Below the pieces are notes generated by a model, which ran no database searches, was not told the DNA's origin, and saw only the letters and a list, made by a program, of their open reading frames with translations. From the NCBI RefSeq assembly GCF_900172325.1, contig NZ_FWFR01000001.1:1-64000 (forward strand): a stretch of 64,000 nucleotides of DNA. Direction: 5' to 3'. Positions 57,309-64,000 of this stretch are shown here, in pieces; positions within the stretch are counted from its first letter, which is position 1, and every line of letters starts with the position of its first letter. The position numbers and the translations under genes are program-made. Origin of the DNA: Oceanibacterium hippocampi (lineage in GTDB: Bacteria > Pseudomonadota > Alphaproteobacteria > Sneathiellales > Sneathiellaceae).

Positions 57309-57551
57309 GGAATGCGAACAATTCGATTGTCAGGACGCTCGCTCTGCGGCACGAGATAGACCGACAGCAATTACCGGTCTTCGCAACATCAGATGACGAC
57401 CAGCACCATGATGCCCCCTGCGCAGCGATTGGCACCGATCACGGCATGCCGCTCGCCTTTCGGCGTTGTCGCCATCCCGACGGCTGTCCTCGGGAAGCCG
57501 GACCGCCGGCTGTCAGACCCGGCATCACGCGACCTCGGAAAGGAATAGCGG
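57309..57551. other. Gap between the LysR remnant and lysE
   Basis: No supported gene. It probably holds the lysE promoter and perhaps more eroded sequence of the former regulator region; I cannot identify it. Confidence 0.4.
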
Positions 57552-58175
57552 ATGAGCATCGAGAGCTGGCTGATCTACCTCCTGGCCGCCGTTGGCCTCT
57601 CCCTGACCCCGGGCCCGAATGGCCTGCTTGCTCTCACGCATGGCGCCAGCTTCGGTCTGCGACCCACGGTGCATACCGTTCTCGGCGGGGCTCTCGGCTT
57701 CCTTCTTCTTATCGCCGCGTCGTTGGCCGGAATGGGGGCATTGCTCGCCGCGTCGGAAGAGGCCTTCACCGTCGCCAAGTGGATCGGCGCGGGCTACCTG
57801 ATCTATCTCGGCGCGCGTCTCTGGCGGGCACCTGCCATTTCGGTCTCCGACGCCCCCGGTGGCGCAAGGCCGCATGGCCGCAGTTCCGCGCGGCGGTTCA
57901 ACCAGGGCTTCATCGTGGCGGTCTCGAATCCCAAGGGGCTGATCTTCTTTGCCGCCTTTCTCCCGCAATTCATGGTGCCGGGCACATCGTTCCTGACCCA
58001 GATGATCGTGTTCGGCGGGACGTTCGTCCTGATCGAGGTCATCTACGAGCTGCTGCTGGCGGGCCTTGCCCAGCGAATTGCTCCGTGGCTCGCGCGCTAC
58101 GGCCGGTGGTTCAACCGCGTGACGGGCGGGGCCTTCATCGGTATCGGTGCGGCCCTCACGATGGCGACCCGCTAA
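57552..58175 (+). CDS. LysE/RhtB family amino-acid exporter
   Basis: This 207-residue membrane protein has six hydrophobic helices and the LysE/RhtB signature LTPGPNGLLALTHGASFGLR near the start, with SNPKGLIFFAAFLPQF in the middle. It probably exports an amino acid or derivative. The ATG at 57552 follows AAAGGA with eight-base spacing. The LysR gene that would normally lie divergently is a broken remnant. Confidence 0.92.
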   Translation: MSIESWLIYLLAAVGLSLTPGPNGLLALTHGASFGLRPTVHTVLGGALGFLLLIAASLAGMGALLAASEEAFTVAKWIGAGYLIYLGARLWRAPAISVSDAPGGARPHGRSSARRFNQGFIVAVSNPKGLIFFAAFLPQFMVPGTSFLTQMIVFGGTFVLIEVIYELLLAGLAQRIAPWLARYGRWFNRVTGGAFIGIGAALTMATR

Positions 58176-58204
58176 CCGACAACGACCGGCGAAAGACACT
58201 GCCG

Positions 58205-59236
58205 TCAGGCGGCGTCGAGGTAGCCCTTCAGCACGTTCACGACATTGACGCCGAGGGCATCGACGGCATAGCCGCCCTCCATGACGATCAGGGTCGGCAG
58301 GCCGATGCCGGCGATCGCGGCGCCGATATGCAGGAAATCCTCGTGCTCCAGCCGGAAGCGCGAGATCGGGTCGTCCTTGAAGCTGTCGACGCCGAGCGAA
58401 ATCACCAGCGCCTCGGCGCCGAACGTCCCGATCCGGCCGACCGCCTGTTCCAGTGCCTGCTCGTATCCGCCCCAGGCCGTGCCCCAGGGCAGCGGATAAT
58501 TCGCCGTCGCACCCTCGCCCGCACCGCTCCCGGTTTCGTCCGCATGGCCGAGGAAGAAGGGATATTCCTGGCGCGGGTCGGCGTGGATCGAAGCGAAGAA
58601 GACATCGCTCCGGTCGTCGAAGATGGTCTGCGTGCCGTTGCCGTGATGATAGTCGACATCGAGGACCGCGACCCGCTCCGCGCCGCCGTCGCGGAAGGCC
58701 TGGGCGGCAATCGCCGCGTTGTTCAGGAAGCAGTAGCCGCCGAAATAGTCGCCGGCGGCGTGATGGCCGGGCGGGCGACAGAGGGCGAAGGCCATGCGCT
58801 CCCCGCCGCCGACCGCGGCAGCCCCGCCGAGCGCCACCTGGGCCGAGGCATAGACCGCCTGCCAGGTCCCGGCGGTGAGCGGCGTCCCTGCGTCGAAGGA
58901 GAAATAGGAGAGCTTGCCGTCGATGCTGTCCGGTTCGACCGACCGCATGCCGCGCACCGCCCAGTTGAGCGGCAACGCGTCATAGTCGCCATGCTCGGCG
59001 ACCCATTTCGGCCAGGCGGTCTGGAGGAAGCCGAGATAGTTGGCGGCATGGATCCGGGCGATCGGCGCCAGGCCGTGATCGCCGGGGGCGACGATCTCGC
59101 CAAGCCCGGCCGCCCTGACATGGCGGAGAACGATGTCGGCCCGGACCGGTGCCTCGTGGCAGGGTTCGAGCCTGCCGTCGATCAGCTCGGCCTTGCCGTC
59201 CTGCAGGCGATGATCGTCGCTGTAGTATGTCAGCAT
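58205..59236 (-). CDS. HDAC-family deacetylase (acetylpolyamine amidohydrolase-like)
   Basis: This 343-residue protein has the zinc deacetylase marks CRPPGHHA (tandem histidines), GGYCFLNNAA and DVDYHHGNGTQ, with the catalytic aspartates, and GVDSFKDDP. In bacteria these act on acetylpolyamines or other acetylated amines, not histones. The ATG at 59236 gives the family length; in-frame sequence upstream is part of the CodA gene in another frame. It is the last gene of a leftward nucleobase operon, 41 bases after the deaminase. Confidence 0.9.
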   Translation of the reverse strand: MLTYYSDDHRLQDGKAELIDGRLEPCHEAPVRADIVLRHVRAAGLGEIVAPGDHGLAPIARIHAANYLGFLQTAWPKWVAEHGDYDALPLNWAVRGMRSVEPDSIDGKLSYFSFDAGTPLTAGTWQAVYASAQVALGGAAAVGGGERMAFALCRPPGHHAAGDYFGGYCFLNNAAIAAQAFRDGGAERVAVLDVDYHHGNGTQTIFDDRSDVFFASIHADPRQEYPFFLGHADETGSGAGEGATANYPLPWGTAWGGYEQALEQAVGRIGTFGAEALVISLGVDSFKDDPISRFRLEHEDFLHIGAAIAGIGLPTLIVMEGGYAVDALGVNVVNVLKGYLDAA

Positions 59237-59277
59237 CGCGGTATCGTCCCGTCTGTTCGCCCGGCCGTCTTGCGCCC

Positions 59278-60567
59278 TCAGCGGGTCGCGGCGGCGCGCG
59301 CAAGTTCGAGTGTAGCGGGCCGCCCCGGCAGATCCATCCGGGTCGTCCGGGGCGCCGTCTCGGCGATCACCCGGCCGCGACGGACGACGAAGAGCCGTGT
59401 CGGCTTGAGCCGGATCGCCTCGATCGGATCGGCGGCCTGCAGCACCACGAGGTCGGCACGGGCGCCTTCCTCGAGTCCGTAGCAGTCCAGGTGCAGGATC
59501 GCGGCCGGCCGCGAGGTGACCGCGTCGAAGGCGTCGCGCATCGCCGCAAGCGAGGTCATCTGGCCGACATGCACGGCCATGTGCGCCACCTCGAGCATGT
59601 CGGCGGAACCCAGCGAATACCACGGGTCCATCACGCAATCATGGCCGAATGCGACATTCACGCCGGCGGCCAGCAGCTCCGGCACCCGGGTCATGCCGCG
59701 CCGTTTCGGATAGCTGTCGTGGCGTCCCTGGATGGTGATGTTGATCAGCGGGTTGGCGATCGCCGCGACGCCCGCCTCGGCGATCAGCGGCAGCAGCTTC
59801 GAGACATAGTAATTGTCCATCGAATGCATCGAGGTTAGGTGCGAGCCGGCGACCCGGCCACCGAGCCCGAGGCGCACGGTCTCCGCAGCGAGAGTCTCGA
59901 TATGCCGCGACATCGGATCGTCGGTCTCGTCGCAATGCATGTCGACCAGCAGGCCGCGCTCGGCGGCGATCTGCATGAGCGCCCGGACCGATTCCGCGCC
60001 GTCGGCCATGGTGCGTTCGAAATGCGGGATGCCGCCGACCACGTCGACGCCCTTGTCGAGGGCACGCAGCAGGTTCTCCCGCGCCTTCGGGTAGCGCAGG
60101 AAGCCGTCCTGCGGAAAGGCGACCAGTTGCAGGTCGAGATAGTCGCGGACCCTGTCGCGCACCTCGATCAGGGCATCGACGGCGAGCAGCCGGTCGTCGC
60201 AGATGTCGACATGGCTGCGAACAGCGCCGATCCCCTGGGCGACCGCCATGTCGCAATAGGCGAGCGCGCGGTCGACCAGCGCCTCGTGCGTCAGATGCGG
60301 CTTCAATTCGCCCCACAGGGCGATGCCCTCCAGCAGCGTGCCGCTCTCGTTCATGCGCGGCAGGCCGAGCGACAGCGTCGCGTCCATGTGGAAATGGGCG
60401 TCGACGAAAGGCGGTGTGACGAGCTGACCGGTGGCGTCGATCTCGCGGCCCGCCTCGACGTCGAGCGCCGGTCCGATGGCGGCGATCCGGCCGTCGCTGA
60501 CGGCGATATCCTGGCCCTGCCGGCCGTCCGGCAGATTGGCCCCGCGAATGACAAGGTCGACCGGCAT
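59278..60567 (-). CDS. codA: Cytosine deaminase-like amidohydrolase (CodA family)
   Basis: This 429-residue protein of the amidohydrolase superfamily has DAHFHMDATLS (two metal histidines), VDMHCDETDD (third histidine and catalytic glutamate), SHLTSMHSM, and GHDCVMDPWYSLGSADM with the metal aspartate, the set seen in E. coli CodA. It probably deaminates cytosine or a related base. It follows a nucleoside-type permease by one base and so belongs to that uptake operon. Confidence 0.88.
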   Translation of the reverse strand: MPVDLVIRGANLPDGRQGQDIAVSDGRIAAIGPALDVEAGREIDATGQLVTPPFVDAHFHMDATLSLGLPRMNESGTLLEGIALWGELKPHLTHEALVDRALAYCDMAVAQGIGAVRSHVDICDDRLLAVDALIEVRDRVRDYLDLQLVAFPQDGFLRYPKARENLLRALDKGVDVVGGIPHFERTMADGAESVRALMQIAAERGLLVDMHCDETDDPMSRHIETLAAETVRLGLGGRVAGSHLTSMHSMDNYYVSKLLPLIAEAGVAAIANPLINITIQGRHDSYPKRRGMTRVPELLAAGVNVAFGHDCVMDPWYSLGSADMLEVAHMAVHVGQMTSLAAMRDAFDAVTSRPAAILHLDCYGLEEGARADLVVLQAADPIEAIRLKPTRLFVVRRGRVIAETAPRTTRMDLPGRPATLELARAAATR

Positions 60568-60568
60568 T

Positions 60569-61510
60569 CTAGCGCTCCCCTTTCCGGAACGGGATCAGCA
60601 GCGCCTTCGGATAGGCGGCCCGGCGCGACATGATGATCAGGGCGACGATGCTGAGCAGATAGGGCGCCATCAGGAAGAACTGATAGGGAATGATCACGCC
60701 CGAGGCCTGCTGCACACGGATCTGCAGGGCGTCGAAGGCGGCGAACAGGAGCGCGCCGAAGAGCGCCTTGCCCGGACGCCACGAGGCGAAGATGACCAGC
60801 GCCACGCAGATCCAGCCGCGCCCGTTGATCATGCCGAAATAGAAGGCGTCGAACACCGATATCGTGAAGAACGCGCCACCGACCGCCATCAGCGCGCTGC
60901 CGACCATCACCGCGCCGGTGCGGACGGCGAACACGTCGATGCCCTGCGCCTCGACCGCCATCGGATTCTCGCCGACCATCCGCACCGTCAGGCCGAGCGG
61001 CGTCCGGTAGAGCAGCCAGGCGACCGCCGGCACCACGAGATAGGCCACGTAGGTCAGCGGCGACTGGTTGAAGAGCGGCCCGCCGAACAGGGGAATGTCG
61101 GCAAGGTAGGGGATCGCGTAAGGCTGGAACGGGACGATCTTGGGCGGCGTCGTCACGTCGGGAAGGAAGACCCGGAAGGCGAAATAGCTGAGCGAGGAGG
61201 CGAACAGCGTGATTCCGATGCCGGAAACATGCTGGGAGAGCCCGAGATAGACGCTGAAGATCGCGTGCAGCAGGCCGAACAGCGCGCCGACCGCCGCCGC
61301 GACCAGAACCGATGTCCACAGGTCGCCACCCTGGTAGACCCAGAGCCAGGCGATCATGGCGCCGAAGGTCATGATGCCCTCGATGCCGAGATTGAGCACG
61401 CCGGCGCGTTCGCAGATCAGTTCGCCGAGGGTGCCGAAGATCAGCGGCGTCGCCATGCGGATCATCGCCGCCCAGAAGCCCGCCGCGAGGAAGAGTTCGA
61501 AGAATTCCAT
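60569..61510 (-). CDS. Nucleoside-type ABC transporter permease (NupQ/YufQ-like)
   Basis: This 313-residue permease of the BmpA-type (simple sugar/nucleoside) family has about eight helices and the family motif GELICERAGVLNLGIEGIM with MVGENPMAVEAQGIDV. The ATG at 61510 gives the normal length. It is the second permease; the first ends 11 bases upstream. Confidence 0.92.
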   Translation of the reverse strand: MEFFELFLAAGFWAAMIRMATPLIFGTLGELICERAGVLNLGIEGIMTFGAMIAWLWVYQGGDLWTSVLVAAAVGALFGLLHAIFSVYLGLSQHVSGIGITLFASSLSYFAFRVFLPDVTTPPKIVPFQPYAIPYLADIPLFGGPLFNQSPLTYVAYLVVPAVAWLLYRTPLGLTVRMVGENPMAVEAQGIDVFAVRTGAVMVGSALMAVGGAFFTISVFDAFYFGMINGRGWICVALVIFASWRPGKALFGALLFAAFDALQIRVQQASGVIIPYQFFLMAPYLLSIVALIIMSRRAAYPKALLIPFRKGER

Positions 61511-61521
61511 CGCCGTCCCCT

Positions 61522-62571
61522 TCAACCCCGACGCAGCCGGTAGCGGGTGAACAGCATGCTCGCCAGCACGCAGAGCAATGCCGTCGCGGTGATCACGTCC
61601 GCCAGGTAGTTGGAAATCGACATCGCCCGGCTCATCGCGTCGGCGCCGTTGTAGATCGCGGCGATGAAGATCGCCGAGGCGATCACGCCGAGCGGATGCA
61701 GCCCCGCCAGCATGGCGACCGCGATCCCGGTGTAGCCGAAGCCGGGCGAGATATCGAGGGTCAGGTAACCCTTGAGCCCCGCAACCTCGGTGACCCCGGC
61801 AAGCCCCGCCAGGCCGCCGGAGATCAGCGCCGTCCTGAGGATCACCCGGTTCATCGGCAGGCCGGCGAAGCGCGACGCCTCCGGGTTCAGGCCGACGGCG
61901 CGGATCTCGAAGCCCCAGCGGGTGAAGCGCATCAGCGCCCAGACCAGGACGGCGACGGCGACGGCGATCACGAAGCCGGCATGCAGCCGGGTTTTGGCGA
62001 CCAGCAGCGGCAGCGTGCCCTCGTCGACGACCGGCGCGGCCTGCGGCCAGCCCATGGCGAGCGGGTCCTTCCACATGCCGAAGAGCAGCCAGTTGGCGAA
62101 CAGGAGCACGACGAAATTGAGCAGCAGCGTCGTCACCACCTCGTCGACCTGCAGGCGAACTTTCAGGATCGTCGGGATCAGCAGGAGGATGCCGCCGGCG
62201 ATGGCGCCGATCACGAACAACGTCGGGATCATCAGGTAGGGCGGCAGCGTGAAGGCGCCGGTCCCGAGCCAGGTAACCGCCATCGCGCCGGCGTAGAGCT
62301 GGCCCTCGCCGCCGATGTTCCAGAGCTTGGCGCGGAAGGCGACGGCGACGGCAAGACCGGTCAGGATCAGCGGCGTCGCCCGGGTCAGCGTCTCCGAAAG
62401 AGCGAAGACGGAGCCGAGCGCGCCGCGAACCAGGCTGGCATAGGCCGCCCCCACCGGCGCGCCCGCCCAGACGATCAGCCCGCTGGACAGGAACAGCGTG
62501 ACCACCACCGCGGCGACCGGCGCCATGACGCCGAGCCAGGCCGGCGTCGTTTCCCGGGGTTCAAGCCGCAT
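61522..62571 (-). CDS. Nucleoside-type ABC transporter permease (NupP/YufP-like)
   Basis: This 349-residue permease has the family motif NIGGEGQLYAGAM and VRLQVDEVVTTLLLNFV, with about nine helices. The ATG at 62571 lies within the end of the ATPase gene (11-base overlap), so the two are coupled; an upstream in-frame ATG at 62598 is less likely. Confidence 0.92.
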   Translation of the reverse strand: MRLEPRETTPAWLGVMAPVAAVVVTLFLSSGLIVWAGAPVGAAYASLVRGALGSVFALSETLTRATPLILTGLAVAVAFRAKLWNIGGEGQLYAGAMAVTWLGTGAFTLPPYLMIPTLFVIGAIAGGILLLIPTILKVRLQVDEVVTTLLLNFVVLLFANWLLFGMWKDPLAMGWPQAAPVVDEGTLPLLVAKTRLHAGFVIAVAVAVLVWALMRFTRWGFEIRAVGLNPEASRFAGLPMNRVILRTALISGGLAGLAGVTEVAGLKGYLTLDISPGFGYTGIAVAMLAGLHPLGVIASAIFIAAIYNGADAMSRAMSISNYLADVITATALLCVLASMLFTRYRLRRG

Positions 62572-64000
62572 GGCCCGCGCCTCCCTGTGCGGCGGCACCG
62601 CTCATCATCAGGCCGAGCTCGGTGAGACCGAGCCCCTCGACCGGCCGCGACGCGCTCAGCGTGCCCTGGTACATCACCGCGACCCGGTCGGAGATCGCCA
62701 GCAGTTCGTCCAGGTCCTCGGTGATCAGGATGACGCCGGCGCCGCGCGCCCGGGCGGCGAACAGCTGCTCGTGCACGTAGGCGGCCGCCCCGACGTCGAG
62801 GCCCCGCGTAGGCTGGTTGGCCAGAATGACCGCCGGTTCCCGCGACAGCACGCGGGCGAGAATCAGTTTCTGCATGTTGCCGCCGGACAGCGAACGCGCG
62901 AGCGCCGCCTCGTCGGCACCGCGAATGTCATAGCCCCGGATCAGCGCCTTCGCATGCTCTGCGATCGCCCGGAAGCGGAAGATCCCGAACCGCTGGAACC
63001 GTGCCGAGCGATAATCCTCGAGGATCAGGTTCTCCTCGGGCGTCATGTCGCCGACGACGCCGAAGCGGTGGCGGTCCTCGGGCACTCGCCCGACCCCGCT
63101 CGCGACCATCGCCGCCGGCTCGGCGCGAGTCACCGGGCGCCCGAGCAGTTCGAGGCTGCCGCTCGCCGCGACCGCGAGCCCGCTCATGAGCGCGGCGAGC
63201 GACCCCTGTCCGTTGCCCGAAACGCCGGCGATGCCGAGGATCTCGTGCTCGCGGAGTTCCAGGTCGACGGAACGGAGCGCGGGCTGCGCCTCGGCCGCGG
63301 CCACGGATACGCCGGCAAGGCGGAGCACCGTCTTGCCCGCCGCCATTGCCTGGCGCTTCGGCTGGGCGACCTCGCGGCCGACCATCGCGGCGGCAAGGGC
63401 CTCGCGGCTGGTCTCGGACTTGCGAAAATTGGCGACCACCTTGCCGCGCCGGAGCACGGTGACCCGGTCGGCGATTTCCATCACCTCGTTCAGCTTGTGC
63501 GAAATGAAGATCACCGAGAGCCCGTCGGCGACCATCTGGTGCAGGGTCTCGAACAGGGTGGCACTTTCCTGGGGGGTCAGCACCGCGGTCGGCTCGTCGA
63601 GGATCAGCACCCGGGCGTTGCGGTAGAGCGCCTTGAGAATCTCGACCCGCTGGCGCTCACCGACCGAGAGTTCCTGTATGCGGGCATCGGCGCGGACCGC
63701 GAGGCCGAAACGGTCGGCGAGTTGGGCCAGCCGCGCGCGAGCCGCCTTGTGGTTCTGGCGGAGCGCGAAGAGCGGCTCTGCGCCGAGCACGATGTTCTCC
63801 AGCACCGTCATGTTATCGCCGAGCGTGAAATGCTGGTGGACCATGCCGATACCGACATCGATAGCGGCCCGCGGCGAACCCGGCGGGAGGGTCTGGCCGA
63901 AGGCCTCGATCGAACCCGCATCGGCCACGTAATGGCCGAACAGGATGCTCATCAGGGTGGTCTTGCCGGCACCGTTCTCGCCGAGCAGGGCGAGCACTTC
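62561..64000 (-). CDS. Nucleoside-type ABC transporter ATP-binding protein (NupO/YufO-like), 5' end cut
   Basis: This tandem ATPase runs past the window end, missing roughly the first 30 residues (the cut falls within EVLALLGENGAGKTTL, Walker A of the first domain). The first domain has ELSVGERQRVEILKAL and LILDEPTAVLTP; the second has SLSGGNMQKLILARVLS and a modified Walker A-like GVSGNGQGSLAAL, which lacks the GK[ST] and so is probably non-hydrolysing, as in this family. It powers uptake with the two permeases downstream. The solute-binding (BmpA) gene would be beyond the window. Confidence 0.93.
   Translation of the reverse strand, partial: EVLALLGENGAGKTTLMSILFGHYVADAGSIEAFGQTLPPGSPRAAIDVGIGMVHQHFTLGDNMTVLENIVLGAEPLFALRQNHKAARARLAQLADRFGLAVRADARIQELSVGERQRVEILKALYRNARVLILDEPTAVLTPQESATLFETLHQMVADGLSVIFISHKLNEVMEIADRVTVLRRGKVVANFRKSETSREALAAAMVGREVAQPKRQAMAAGKTVLRLAGVSVAAAEAQPALRSVDLELREHEILGIAGVSGNGQGSLAALMSGLAVAASGSLELLGRPVTRAEPAAMVASGVGRVPEDRHRFGVVGDMTPEENLILEDYRSARFQRFGIFRFRAIAEHAKALIRGYDIRGADEAALARSLSGGNMQKLILARVLSREPAVILANQPTRGLDVGAAAYVHEQLFAARARGAGVILITEDLDELLAISDRVAVMYQGTLSASRPVEGLGLTELGLMMSGAAAQGGAGHAA

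Noticed and set aside
57440-57530. A 28-codon minus-strand frame in the gap before lysE
   Set aside because: Very short, no ribosome site and no match that I can name.
57011-59482. An 823-codon open frame on the + strand
   Set aside because: It is antisense to the HDAC-family gene and overlaps ABC and LysE genes in another frame; composition is that of GC-rich antisense reading with no domain.

Overview
The window is a GC-rich, densely packed bacterial chromosome segment. Gene content and order point to an alphaproteobacterium, most likely Rhodospirillales-like. The pointers are the lysC-ptsP-hisS-prfA-prmC-DUF4167-clpB run, the divergent parvulin/secA pair, the comF-grxC-nitrilase-DUF1178 group, fdxA-carD, and DUF2849-cysI-DUF934. 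This assignment is an inference from gene order. I see no phage, insertion sequence, CRISPR array or rRNA. There is one tRNA, Arg-CCU.

About 0-17 kb is a housekeeping block. An M23 peptidase converges on clpB across a clear terminator. A long leftward series follows (reading from its promoter end): lysC, a nitronate monooxygenase-like gene, ptsP (nitrogen PTS enzyme I), a RodZ-like HTH/DUF4115 protein, ispG, hisS, prfA, prmC, a DUF4167 protein, then clpB behind its own heat-shock-like promoter. prmC modifies the product of prfA, which explains their overlap.

About 17-30 kb holds ubiG, an alpha/beta hydrolase, argJ, mutT, an NDUFAF5/BioC-like methyltransferase, comF, grxC, a nitrilase-family amidase, a small methyltransferase, DUF1178, then a parvulin-type isomerase divergent from secA, followed by MaoC and TerB proteins.

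About 30-41 kb holds fdxA, carD with a long leader, a protein that looks like an inactivated PPP-type phosphatase, a LysR/DUF1127 divergent pair, an M48 lipoprotein protease with a nuclease-like partner, a PagL-like outer-membrane enzyme, the sulfate assimilation genes (cysH; DUF2849-cysI-DUF934) and a rhomboid protease. A small unannotated-looking gene (57 codons) with its own terminator, and tRNA-Arg, come next.

About 42-64 kb is more accessory: an unknown membrane/secreted pair, a LuxR regulator divergent from TrkH and a DUF1194 protein, a complete branched-chain-amino-acid-type (HAAT) ABC transporter, a convergent acyl-CoA ligase with a tandemly duplicated SDR, an ABC exporter, the broken remains of a LysR gene beside a LysE exporter, and a leftward nucleobase/nucleoside operon (ABC ATPase cut by the window end, two permeases, a CodA-like deaminase, an HDAC-family deacetylase).

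I did not find a clear new multi-gene system. The best leads are the degenerate phosphatase after carD, the LysR remnant next to lysE, the small gene near 41.5 kb, the recent SDR duplication, and an inverted repeat lying across the secA promoter.
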